Shown here: piece by piece, positions 1-9,086 of the stretch
How positions within the stretch are numbered: position 1 is the first letter of the stretch
Layout: each line of letters begins with the position of its first letter
DNA from: Alphaproteobacteria bacterium
Lineage (GTDB): Bacteria > Pseudomonadota > Alphaproteobacteria > Rhizobiales > Devosiaceae
Assembly: GCA_024280655.1 (NCBI GenBank)
Contig: JAJRPR010000102.1
Location: 1 to 34,095, forward strand
Direction of reading: 5' to 3'
Length of the DNA stretch: 34,095 nucleotides
Notes under the pieces: model-generated
Database searches by the model: none
The model's input: only the letters and a program-made list of their open reading frames with translations
Told to the model about the DNA's origin: nothing
Translations under genes and position numbers: made by a program

Positions 1-826
1 ATCGCTTTTATGGGCAGATCTTACCAATCTTTATGTGTGGATAGTGTTATTAGTAATTGTGAGCTTTGGTGCTATTGGTTTTTATGATGATTATCTTAAA
101 GTAAAGCGAGCCACAAATGCAGGGTTTAGTGGGGCGCACCGATTGGCACTTGAGGCAGTAATTGCTGGCATTGCAGTGTTCTTTTTAGCGCAACTTAGCG
201 AGCCTGAAGTTGCTACTTCGCTATTTTTCCCATTCATTAAAGATTGGGCGGTTGATTTAGGCTGGTTCTTTATTGCCTTTGGTGGCTTCGTAATTGTAGC
301 GGCTGGCAATGGAGTTAACTTAACTGATGGTCTTGATGGTTTAGCAATCGTCCCCGTAATGATTGCGGCGGCGAGTTTTGGCCTAATTGCATATTTGGCA
401 GGTAATCAAGTATTTTCGGATTATTTGCTGATAAATTTTGTGCCCGGAACAGGTGAGTTGGCGGTGGTATGTGGCGCATTAATTGGCGCAGGGCTTGGCT
501 TTTTGTGGTTCAATGCCCCGCCAGCGCAAATTTTTATGGGCGATACAGGGTCATTAGCACTAGGCGGTGGACTTGGCGCAATCGCAGTTGCTACCAAACA
601 CGAAATCGTACTAGCAATCGTTGGCGGACTATTCGTGCTAGAAACCGTTTCGGTGATTGTACAAGTAGTATCTTTCAAACTAACTGGTAAAAGAGTGTTC
701 AAAATGGCACCAATCCATCATCATTTTGAGCATTTAGGCTGGAGCGAAAGCCAAATAGTCATTCGCTTTTGGATAATTGCCATTGTATTAGCAATGATCG
801 GGCTTTCGTCCTTAAAGCTACGCTAA
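1..826 (+). CDS. mraY: Phospho-N-acetylmuramoyl-pentapeptide transferase MraY, 3' part
   Basis: MraY transfers phospho-MurNAc-pentapeptide from UDP to undecaprenyl phosphate, giving lipid I at the inner face of the cytoplasmic membrane. The reading frame is open from base 2 at the window edge, so the 5' end lies outside. About 275 residues are visible. Recognised family signatures are 'GFYDDYLKV' near the start, the catalytic '[11 protein letters not shown]' motif, '[12 protein letters not shown]' and the C-terminal 'APIHHHFE' histidine motif, separated by hydrophobic membrane segments. All active-site blocks visible in this part are intact. The TAA stop at 824-826 is one base from the stop of recG on the other strand. 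That leaves no room for a terminator, and murD, the usual next gene, is missing. Confidence 0.97.
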   Translation, partial: SLLWADLTNLYVWIVLLVIVSFGAIGFYDDYLKVKRATNAGFSGAHRLALEAVIAGIAVFFLAQLSEPEVATSLFFPFIKDWAVDLGWFFIAFGGFVIVAAGNGVNLTDGLDGLAIVPVMIAAASFGLIAYLAGNQVFSDYLLINFVPGTGELAVVCGALIGAGLGFLWFNAPPAQIFMGDTGSLALGGGLGAIAVATKHEIVLAIVGGLFVLETVSVIVQVVSFKLTGKRVFKMAPIHHHFEHLGWSESQIVIRFWIIAIVLAMIGLSSLKLR

Positions 827-827
827 A

Positions 828-2936
828 TTACCCTGCCCGAATTAATGGAATAGCTAGATCACGCCTAAATAAATATAAAAGCGTGCGAATTGCTTCTCCT
901 TGCTCACCGCTTAAATACGGATTTTGTGCCATGATATTTTTGGCATCAACATGTGCAAATTCTAGCAAATGCCGATGAATATCTGGCACTACTAACCTAT
1001 ATCCGGGCATTCCAGATTGACGAGTGCCAAGAATATCGCCCTGACCACGTAATTCTAGATCTTTTTGCGCAATTTCAAACCCGTCTTCAGTTTTACAAAT
1101 AATATCTAAGCGTGCTTTGGCAGTTTCGCTTAGAGGGGATTTATAGAGCAATAGGGCAGCAGAATCTTTGTCCGATCGGCCAACTCGCCCACGTAATTGA
1201 TGTAATTGCGCTAAGCCAAAGCGCTCGGCATGTTCAATAATCATAATTGTGGCGTCTGGCACATCAACCCCAACTTCAATCACTGTTGTTGCAACCAATA
1301 TTTTTGTAATGCCTGTCTGAAAATCTTGCATTATTTGTTGTTTTTCGTCTGCTTTCATACGCCCATGCACCAAAGCAACCTGTGTGCCGAATATCTTCTT
1401 TAACGCCAAAAACCTATCTTCTGCCGAGATTAAATCTAAATGCTCACTCTCCTCAACTAAAGGACAAACCCAAAATGCTTGCGCACCCTCATTTATTTGC
1501 GCTTTAAGACGATTTATAACATTGTCATATTTTCCAATCGGTAAAGCGGCCGTTTTAATAGGCCTTCTACCTGCTGGTTTTTCTTTTAATATGCTAACTG
1601 CCATATCGCCAAAATGAGTAAGCACTAAAGAGCGAGGAATCGGAGTGGCGCTCATTACTAAAAGATCAGCATTTTTGCCTTTTTCAGAGAGCGCAAGGCG
1701 CTGATAAACGCCAAATCTATGCTGCTCATCAATTATTGTTAGCCCAAGATTATTAAATTCAACATCAGATTGAAAAAGCGCATGTGTGCCAATAATAATA
1801 TTGCTACTCCCGTTTTTTATGCTTTCAAGTGCGGCTCTTTTATCAGCAATCTTTTGTTTGCCAGTTAAAAGCACAATATTAAGCCCGACCTTATCGCATA
1901 GGGGTTTTAGGGTTTTATAATGCTGATTAGCCAATAAATCGGTAGGTGCCATTAAGGTAGATTGCGCAGAACTTTCAGCGATTGCCGCCATTGCCATAAG
2001 CGCCACAATCGTTTTGCCTGAACCAACATCACCTTGAAGTAAGCGTGACATCTTGTCTTTATTTTGCAAATCCCCAAATATTTCTTTTATCGCATTTTGC
2101 TGCCCATCAGTTAAAATAAAGGGCAGGGCGGCTTGTAACTTTGTTGTAATAGTACCTGAAAATTGACGGCTTATACCTTTTTCTTTGACCATTGAGGAGC
2201 GAATAATTTGTAAAGTTAATTGCCCTGCCAAATATTCATCATATGCAAGGCGCATTCTGGAAGGTGAATTTATTTCAGCTTCTTGCAGGTTTTTTGGGGT
2301 ATGAACCGCACGCATTGCATCATCAAATTTTGGCCAATTAAATTGCTCTAAGCGATTTTTCTCAATCCATTCAGGTAGGCTCGGCAAGGTGCTAACAATT
2401 TGCACAATGATTTTTCTTAAGGCCTTTGAAGAAAGTCCATGCGTGAGTGGATAAATAGGTTCAACCAATGGCAAATCGTCAAAATTTTCTGGCGCTACAA
2501 TATAATCAGGGTGGGTGATTTGCTTTTCACCGTTAAAAAAAGCAATCTCCCCAGAAACAAAGCGCACCTCGCCAACAGGTAAAGAGCGCTCAACCCAATT
2601 CCCGTGCGAGCGAAAAAACACTAGTGATATTTCACCGCTTTCATCATGGCAAAAAACCCGGTGCGGAATATTGGTGCGGTTCTTTGGTGGCGGCTGATGC
2701 CTATCAATATGTAATTTTAATGTAACAATCGAGTTAAAATAGGCATTTGCTATGCTAACTTGTGCACGCCTATCAATAATTTGGCTTGGCATATGCATTA
2801 AAACATCAAGCGCTATTGCTTCTTGTTCTTTTTGGGTTGCAAAAAACTTTTTGAATAACACACTAAGTTGCGGCCCCACGCCTTTTAATGAGCGTAGCGA
2901 GCGAAATAGCGGTGTTAAAAGTTCGGGACGAGCCAT
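828..2936 (-). CDS. recG: ATP-dependent DNA helicase RecG
   Basis: RecG is a superfamily 2 translocase that regresses stalled replication forks and branch-migrates Holliday and D-loop structures. The 702-residue product has the family's usual length. The N-terminal part holds the wedge/OB domain ('FCHDESGEISLVFFR'). It is followed by a helicase core with Walker A 'GDVGSGKT', a DEQH Walker B in 'IIDEQHRFG', 'MSATPIPRSL', and the late motifs 'VATTVIEVGVDVPDA' and 'QLRGRVGRSD'. The C-terminal 'ELRGQGDILGTRQSG' block is also typical. An AAAGAGA stretch lies just upstream of the ATG. The gene is transcribed away from sdhE/mfd across an 81-base divergent spacer. A recG-sdhE-mfd grouping is common in alphaproteobacteria. 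The gene looks intact, unlike the neighbouring mfd. Confidence 0.97.
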   Translation of the reverse strand: MARPELLTPLFRSLRSLKGVGPQLSVLFKKFFATQKEQEAIALDVLMHMPSQIIDRRAQVSIANAYFNSIVTLKLHIDRHQPPPKNRTNIPHRVFCHDESGEISLVFFRSHGNWVERSLPVGEVRFVSGEIAFFNGEKQITHPDYIVAPENFDDLPLVEPIYPLTHGLSSKALRKIIVQIVSTLPSLPEWIEKNRLEQFNWPKFDDAMRAVHTPKNLQEAEINSPSRMRLAYDEYLAGQLTLQIIRSSMVKEKGISRQFSGTITTKLQAALPFILTDGQQNAIKEIFGDLQNKDKMSRLLQGDVGSGKTIVALMAMAAIAESSAQSTLMAPTDLLANQHYKTLKPLCDKVGLNIVLLTGKQKIADKRAALESIKNGSSNIIIGTHALFQSDVEFNNLGLTIIDEQHRFGVYQRLALSEKGKNADLLVMSATPIPRSLVLTHFGDMAVSILKEKPAGRRPIKTAALPIGKYDNVINRLKAQINEGAQAFWVCPLVEESEHLDLISAEDRFLALKKIFGTQVALVHGRMKADEKQQIMQDFQTGITKILVATTVIEVGVDVPDATIMIIEHAERFGLAQLHQLRGRVGRSDKDSAALLLYKSPLSETAKARLDIICKTEDGFEIAQKDLELRGQGDILGTRQSGMPGYRLVVPDIHRHLLEFAHVDAKNIMAQNPYLSGEQGEAIRTLLYLFRRDLAIPLIRAG

Positions 2937-3017
2937 TTATTCTCTTTATAATTCTGGAGCCTTCTATATAAGTTGACTAAAGCATATCATATGCTGAATA
3001 ATTTTGAAAAGATTATA

Positions 3018-3302
3018 ATGGAACAGAAAACCTCAAAAAATAATAATCGTATAAAGCGTATGCTTTATCGTTGTTGGCACCGTGGCACACAAGAAATGGA
3101 TCTTATTCTTGGTCATTTCGCTAATGCAAAGTTAGATGGATATAATGAAGCGGAACTTGATAGGTTTGAACAATTAATGGACGAACAAGATACTGACCTA
3201 TTAAAATGGATTTTGGGGCAAGAGCCCGTGCCAGATAATATTGATGCTGATTTTATAAAACAATTACGAGATTTTCAGCTTATGCGAAATTCTAAATCTT
3301 AA
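3018..3302 (+). CDS. sdhE: FAD assembly factor SdhE (succinate dehydrogenase flavinylation)
   Basis: SdhE (YgfY/CptB, DUF339, Sdh5-like) promotes covalent attachment of FAD to the flavoprotein subunit of succinate dehydrogenase. The small protein (94 residues from the chosen start) carries the hallmark RGxxE-type motif in 'CWHRGTQEMD', an acidic 'LDRFEQLMDEQDTDLLKW' segment and the end region 'DADFIKQLRDFQ', all expected for the family. In-frame ATGs exist at 2973, 2991 and 3018. I chose 3018 because the family normally begins only 10 to 15 residues before the 'RRKRxLYRxWHRG' block; no strong ribosome binding site decides it. The stop is 3 bases before the mfd start, so the two genes are probably cotranscribed. 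Confidence 0.93.
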   Translation: MEQKTSKNNNRIKRMLYRCWHRGTQEMDLILGHFANAKLDGYNEAELDRFEQLMDEQDTDLLKWILGQEPVPDNIDADFIKQLRDFQLMRNSKS

Positions 3303-3305
3303 ATC

Positions 3306-6300
3306 ATGAGCGAAACACAACAAAATAATTTCCTGCCAAATGAAATATTGATCAATGCACCAGATGGTGTTGTGCCATTTATTTTGGCGGATATGGCAGA
3401 GCAGCGCATAAAGAATGCACCAAATGATAGGGTTGCCTTAAGTTTTATCACACGAGATGGCGAGCGCTTATTGCGTATGAATGATATTTTACGCACTCTT
3501 ATGCCAAATCATCAAATCATTATGCTACCAGCTTGGGATTGTTTGCCCTATGATAGGGTGTCGCCAAATATGGTTTCTATTGCTGCCAGAATGAGCGCAC
3601 TTTCTATTTTAGCAAGTGAGGCAACAAAGGGCGCTATTGTTTTAAGCACCGCAAATGCTCTCATTCAAAAACTACCACCAAAAGCAATAGTAAAATCAAT
3701 GTCATTTATGGCAAAGGCTGGTGAAATAATAGATAGCGAAGACATTATTAAATGGGCAAATATGAACGGCTATTTGCGTGTGCCAACGGTGCGTGAAAGC
3801 GGTGAATATGCAGTTCGTGGTGGTATAATTGATTTATTCCCAGCAGGGCAAAAACAACCCATTAGATTTGATTTTTTGGATCAGTTCTTGAAACAATTAG
3901 GAATTTTAACCCCGAAACTCAGCGCACAAATAATAATCTAACTTCTATATCTTTAGCGCCAATGAGCGAGATTGCATTAAGCGAAGATAGCATAAGAAGA
4001 TTTAGGCAAAATTTTAGCGTTAATTTCAACCAAACTAGAATGGCTGACCCGCTCTATAATGCGATTAGTGCCTCGCAAAGATTTATGGGTATGGAGCATT
4101 GGTTGCCGTTTTTCTATGAGAATTTAGATAGGTTAGTTGATTATTGTGGTGATGCGCCATTTATTTTTGATGATCAAACAATGCTGGCATATAATGAACG
4201 TCAAGCACAAATAATTGATTATTATGAAGCAAGAAGCAAAACACTAAATGCAGCAATCGCTAGTGAAACTATTCCCTATAACGCCATCAAGCCTGAACTG
4301 CTCTATGAGATAGATACAAAAAAACAACAGATATTTGGCAATAATAAATTAATTCAGATTTCTCCATTTGCAAGCCCTGATAGTTTAATAGTAAAAAAAG
4401 ATATGGGAGCGGCTATTGCGCCTTCCTTTGCAGCGCAACGAGCAAAGGAAAATAGCAATATTTTCAATTCGCTAATCGAGTTAATTGACAAAGAGATTGG
4501 AAATAAGCGCAAAATCATTCTCAGCTGCTGGAGCGAAGGTTCTCGTGAAAGAATGGCGCAAGTTCTAGCTGATCATGGTCTAAAAAATATCAATATGGCT
4601 GCTAATTATCATCAGGCAAAGAGTGCAAAGATTGGTGTGGTTTCTTTGCTCGTGCTGGGGCTTGAAACTGGTTTTAAAAGTAAAGAATTATTAGTTTTAT
4701 CTGAGCAAGATATTCTTGGTGAGCGTTTAATTAGATCACGCAAAAAGCGCAAAAGTAGCGATGCCCTAACTGAAGCTAGTGCCTTATCGCCCAATGATCT
4801 CGTAGTGCATATAGATCATGGTATAGGGCGTTTTATTGGTCTTAAGGCCATAAATGTGACTGGTGCGCCGCATGATTGCGTTGAAATTGAATATGCTAAA
4901 AATGATAGGCTTTATTTGCCTGTTGAAAATATTGAATTGCTTTCTCGATATGGATCAGAGCAAGCAGGGGCAACATTAGATAGGCTTGGCACTGGTGCTT
5001 GGCAGGCGAAAAAAGCCAAACTTAAAAAGCGTATAAAAGACATGGCAGAGCAGCTAATAAGAATAGCTGCCAAACGTGAGATGAGTTCCGCTTCTCCCAT
5101 ATCAATGCACGCTGGGGCTTATGATGAATTTGTCGCTAGGTTTTTATTTGATGAAACTGAGGATCAATTAGTAGCAATTGATAATGTTTTAGATGATCTA
5201 ACTTCTGGCAAGGTGATGGATCGCTTGGTGTGTGGTGATGTTGGTTTTGGAAAGACTGAAATTGCCTTGCGTGGCTCATTTGCTATGGCTTTATCGGGCA
5301 GGCAAGTGGCGCTAGTTGTGCCAACCACTTTGTTGGCTCGCCAGCATTATAAAACTTTTAGCGATCGTTTTGCAGGATTGCCAATAAATATCGCCCAGCT
5401 TTCAAGATTAGTTCCAAGCGCACAATTAAAAACTAATAAAAAGGGTTTGGCAGATGGCTCGATTGATATTGTGATTGGCACACATGCGCTTTTAGCCAAA
5501 ACAATAGAATTTCGTGATTTAGGCATGTTGATTATTGATGAGGAACAACATTTTGGCGTTGGACATAAAGAAAGACTAAAAGAGCTGAAAAGCAATGTGC
5601 ATGTGCTAACGCTTAGCGCAACGCCAATCCCACGCACTTTACAATTAGCGCTAACGGGTGTGCGTGATCTATCTTTATTGGCAACGCCACCAGTTGATAG
5701 ATTGGCTATTAGAACCTTCGTTATGCCATTTGATGCATTGAGCGTAAGGGAAGCATTGTTGCGTGAAAAATATCGAGGCGGGCAGAGTTTTTATGTTGTG
5801 CCACGTATTAAAGATCAGGGGAAAATATCACGCTTTTTAAGCGAGCAAGTGCCTGAAGTTAAATTTATGGTGGCTAATGGGCAAATGAATGCCAATGAAC
5901 TTGATGATATTATGAATGCTTTTTATGATGGCAAGTTTGATGTGCTAGTTTCAACCTCCATTGTAGAATCAGGTTTAGATATTCCAAGTGCTAATACTTT
6001 AATTGTACATCGAGCAGATCAGTTTGGTCTTGCGCAACTCTACCAAATACGAGGGCGAATTGGGCGCTCAAAGGTTCGAGCCTATGCTCTATTCACCGTA
6101 CCAGTAGATAAAAAATTAACTGATAATGCGCAAAAGCGGCTTGAAGTATTACAATCGCTTGAACATTTAGGGGCAGGCTTTGAATTGGCGAGCCATGACC
6201 TTGATATTCGTGGTGCTGGTAATTTGCTTGGTGATGAGCAATCGGGGCACATTAGAGAAGTTGGTTTTGAGCTTTATCAAGCAATGTTAGAAGATGCGGT

Positions 6301-6793
6301 GGCGGCATTGCGCTCAGGGCAGATTGATGAAAATGAAGAGAATGAGTGGTCGCCGCAAATTTCGCTTTCAATGCCCGTTATGATACCAGAGAATTATGTC
6401 AAAGATTTACCTGTAAGAATGCAGCTTTATCGGCGACTTGGTGATTTAAGCACTGCTGAGGAAATTGATGATTTTGCTGCTGAATTAATAGATAGGTTTG
6501 GCTCTTTGCCAGAAGAGGTGAGGGCGCTATTAAAAATCGTGCTAGTAAAGTCCTTGTGCCGCCAAGCAAATGTTGAAAAAATAGATGCAGGGCCAAAGGG
6601 AGCAATTTTAACGCTTAGAAATAATGAATTCCCAAATCCAACAGCATTAGTTAAGTTAATATCCGATCCAACGCAATTAGTGCGCTTAAGGCCAGATCAA
6701 AAGCTGGTATTTTCTCGAGATTGGCCAAAAGCTGAAGATAGATTAGTAGGAGTTGCATCTATCCTTGCCAAAATGGTAAAAATGACGCAATAA
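3306..6793 (+). pseudogene. mfd: Transcription-repair coupling factor Mfd, frameshifted
   Basis: Mfd removes stalled RNA polymerase from DNA lesions and recruits UvrA. The gene is in two frames: 3306-3941 encodes the UvrB-like N-terminal region, and the frame open up to 6793 encodes the rest. Adding one T to the T6 run at 3872-3877 joins them exactly, giving 'RFDFFGSVLETIRNFNPETQR' in pieces at the junction and a 1162-residue protein, which is the normal Mfd size. The second part holds the RNA-polymerase-interacting CarD-like domain ('DLVVHIDHGIGRF'), Walker A 'GDVGFGKTE', 'DEEQHFGVGHKE', 'STSIVESGLDIP', 'QIRGRIGRS' and the C-terminal regulatory domain. Everything outside the shift appears under normal constraint. 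It could be a recent pseudogene, a slippage-tolerant gene or a homopolymer sequencing error. Confidence 0.93.
3872..3877 (+). other. Frameshift site in mfd (T6 run, T7 expected)
   Basis: This is the point where the mfd reading frame breaks. With six T residues the frame runs into a stop at 3939-3941. With seven, the downstream codons give F-G-S-V-L-E-T-I-R-N-F and continue into the main Mfd frame. The conserved Mfd residues continue directly on both sides, so no other change is needed. Confidence 0.85.
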
Positions 6794-6928
6794 GCTACAA
6801 ATAATGTTTTTGTATGATGATAATGATTTAGAAAACCCTTTTGGTCATTTTGTTGCCAAAATTTCAGACTTGTTAAGAGATATGTTTTTTATTATGACAG
6901 AACAAATAGCCAACCTTTAGGATTAGAA

Positions 6929-7567
6929 ATGAAGTTAAAGAAATTATTGCTGACCAGCCTTTTAAGTATGGCTCTTGTTAATTTTTCAGGCGCTAGTTTT
7001 GCGCAAGAAAATTCAGAAGACAAGATTGATGCAACTGAGACAAGCTTGCCATCAGCACCAAAACCTGAAGATAATTGGCTAAAAATATGCGCGCCGCTAG
7101 ATAGTGGTGAAAAAGCTTGCATTATGCGTCAAATAGTTTTGCAAAATGGACAGTTTTTTGGCTCATTCATGTTACGTAATGATCCGGGGCAAGAAAACAA
7201 ATTATTAGCTGTTGCAGCCGTTCCTTTAGGCGTTTTATTGCCTTTTAATATGGTTTGGCAGATTGATGGCGGCAAGCCAATTAGAGTTCCATTTGTGCTT
7301 TGCGATAAAGTATCATGTACTTCACAACTTGTAATCAATGAAAATTATATAAATAGTTTGAAAAAAGGCTCTAAACTGTCATTATCTACAAAAACCCAGC
7401 AAAATAAGGATCTCGTGGTCAATATCAACCTCGCAGGTTTTACCTCTGTTTATGATAATGATACTGCCTTAACTTTTGATCAGTTTAGAGAGCAATCAAC
7501 AGGGGCAAGTGCGCTTGAGCAACAATTACAAGATAGAGCTGAGCAAATACGCCAAAATCAAAATTAA
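6929..7567 (+). CDS. Invasion-associated locus B (IalB) family periplasmic protein
   Basis: The 212-residue product has a clear Sec signal peptide: a basic N-terminus, a hydrophobic core and cleavage after 'ASFA'. The mature part resembles the IalB family: 'WLKICAPLDSGEKACIMRQ', then 'VPLGVLLPFNMVWQIDGGKPIRVPFVLCDKVSCTSQLVIN', quoted here as two adjoining blocks, with paired cysteines likely to form disulfides. IalB was named for Bartonella red-cell invasion, but homologues are widespread in free-living alphaproteobacteria, so the name does not imply pathogenicity. The C-terminus is Gln-rich and probably helical. AGGA lies 6 bases before the ATG. The gene follows mfd after 135 bases and precedes ftsW after 101 bases. 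Its precise role is unknown. Confidence 0.88.
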   Translation: MKLKKLLLTSLLSMALVNFSGASFAQENSEDKIDATETSLPSAPKPEDNWLKICAPLDSGEKACIMRQIVLQNGQFFGSFMLRNDPGQENKLLAVAAVPLGVLLPFNMVWQIDGGKPIRVPFVLCDKVSCTSQLVINENYINSLKKGSKLSLSTKTQQNKDLVVNINLAGFTSVYDNDTALTFDQFREQSTGASALEQQLQDRAEQIRQNQN

Positions 7568-7668
7568 ATTGCTAACAAGGATATACTAACAAAAAAGTGA
7601 AAATAAATTCATTCATTCTTGGTTTTGCAAACAGCCTCTTAACTATCTTGCTTTAGTTTTTAATTATT

Positions 7669-8874
7669 ATGTTTTCACGTGAGAAAAAAACACTCATTGC
7701 CGAATGGTGGTGGACGATAGATAGAACACTCTTAGCAGCACTTATTATGCTATTGCTAGTTGGTGTGGTATTGTCTTTTGCTGCTAGCCCGCCAGTTGCC
7801 GTTCGTCTTGGTTATTCGCCATATCATTTTGTGATACGTCATATTGTTTTCATTGTGCCAACTATTATTGTTCTTATTGGTGCATCATTGTTAAATGAGC
7901 GCTTGGCTAGATTTGCTGCATTATTAATGTTTGTTGGTTCCTTAATTCTACTTTGGGCAACGCCATTCATTGGGTTTGAAGCGAATGGTGCTAGAAGGTG
8001 GATATTGATATTTGGTCAATCAATTCAGCCATCAGAATTTATTAAGCCAAGTTACGCACTTATGGCGGCATGGCTGTTTTCTTTATCGATGCAACAAAAG
8101 GAAGTTCCAGGAAAAATAATTTCTTTCATTTTTATGGGTTTGATAATTATCCCGCTTTTAATGCAACCAGATTTAGGGCAATCATTTTTAGTTGGTGCAA
8201 CATTTTTTTCTCTATTATTTCTTGCTGGTCTATCATGGTTTTGGATTTTTTTGCTCTTTGGGGTTAGTGCTGTTTCGGGCTTTGGCGCATATTTGTTCTT
8301 CCCTCATTTTGCAAGGCGCATAGATGGATTTATAAATCAGGGAAGTAGCGGCCCTTCCTATCAAGTAGAAAAAGCGTTGCAATCATTGCTTGAAGGTGGG
8401 TGGTTTGGTCGTGGGCCGGGTGAGGCTACTGCTAAGAACTATATTCCAGATGCTCATGCAGATTATGTTTTTTCAGCAGCCGCGGGTGAGTTTGGAATTA
8501 TATTTTCTTTAATGCTGGCTTCTTTAATTGGCTTTATTATTATTAGATCATTGAGCAATGCGCAAAATCAAACAGGGTTGTTTGCACGACTTGGAGCTAG
8601 CATTTTAGCTATTCAATTTGGATTGCAATCAATTATAAATTTGGCAGTAAATCTAAATCTCATGCCCTCAAAAGGCATGACTTTGCCATTCGTTTCTTAT
8701 GGAGGAACTTCAATGTTAGCGATTGCTTTTTCAATGGGAATATTGCTGAGCTTAACAAGAAAAAAACCGCATGAAAGACTGCTATCGGTATTACCTCTTT
8801 ATCAAAAGGGAAATAATAAAACAGCGACAGGACTAATGGCGGCAAGAATAAAAGAGCAACCTAGCGAGATATAA
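7669..8874 (+). CDS. ftsW: Septal peptidoglycan polymerase FtsW
   Basis: FtsW is the SEDS-family glycosyltransferase that polymerises lipid II at the septum with its partner FtsI. The 401-residue protein has about ten membrane segments. It starts with 'EWWWTIDRTLLAALIMLL', shows the conserved 'GARRWI' loop and 'QPSEFIKPSYAL', the extracellular 'GEGATAKNYIPDAHADYVFS'-like loop (here 'GPGEATAKNYIPDAHADYVF') and 'GMTLPFVSYGGTSMLAIA' near the end. The start matches the family N-terminus, although no good ribosome binding site is visible. The last dozen or so residues, after 'LLSVLPLY', are encoded by a unit that is repeated in the downstream spacer. This suggests the C-terminal tail was altered by a local repeat. 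Confidence 0.96.
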   Translation: MFSREKKTLIAEWWWTIDRTLLAALIMLLLVGVVLSFAASPPVAVRLGYSPYHFVIRHIVFIVPTIIVLIGASLLNERLARFAALLMFVGSLILLWATPFIGFEANGARRWILIFGQSIQPSEFIKPSYALMAAWLFSLSMQQKEVPGKIISFIFMGLIIIPLLMQPDLGQSFLVGATFFSLLFLAGLSWFWIFLLFGVSAVSGFGAYLFFPHFARRIDGFINQGSSGPSYQVEKALQSLLEGGWFGRGPGEATAKNYIPDAHADYVFSAAAGEFGIIFSLMLASLIGFIIIRSLSNAQNQTGLFARLGASILAIQFGLQSIINLAVNLNLMPSKGMTLPFVSYGGTSMLAIAFSMGILLSLTRKKPHERLLSVLPLYQKGNNKTATGLMAARIKEQPSEI

Positions 8875-9086
8875 AATGGAAAAAGAAAAATGGCCCACCT
8901 ACGCCAAGGCTTCGGAGGACAGGCGGGGAAGGGCAGCCTGCGTGGCGTGAACGCAAGAAAGAATGTAGCGACCAATGGCGACAAGAATAAAGAAAGCAAC
9001 CTAGCAAGATATAAAATGAAAAAGAAAAACGGCGGGGATGTCGGGGTCGGGAGCGTAGCGACCAACGGCGACAAGAGAAAAAGAGC
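8835..9086. repeat. Degenerate direct-repeat cluster at the ftsW-murG junction
   Basis: Three related units are visible. Unit 1 (about 8835-8892) covers the end of ftsW and bases beyond its stop. Unit 2 (about 8972-9032) repeats it with a few differences, including the shared core AGCAACCTAGC(G/A)AGATATAA. Unit 3 (about 9055-9086) is shorter and abuts the murG start. A 21-base string at 8965-8985 recurs at 9055-9075 with one mismatch. Between units 1 and 2 lies a GC-rich insert (about 8893-8960), and between 2 and 3 a short GC-rich stretch. The cluster fills the whole 212-base spacer and leaves only a weak purine-rich ribosome binding site for murG. Confidence 0.8.

Noticed and set aside
3872-3941. 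Programmed ribosomal frameshift in mfd
   Set aside because: No conserved recoding is known for Mfd, and I see no convincing stimulatory stem or Shine-Dalgarno element beyond the T run; simple indel or error is more likely.
7568-7668. Remnant of murD or a tiny hydrophobic 19-residue frame between ialB and ftsW
   Set aside because: No MurD motif in any frame, and the short frame has no suitably placed ribosome binding site; it is likely chance.
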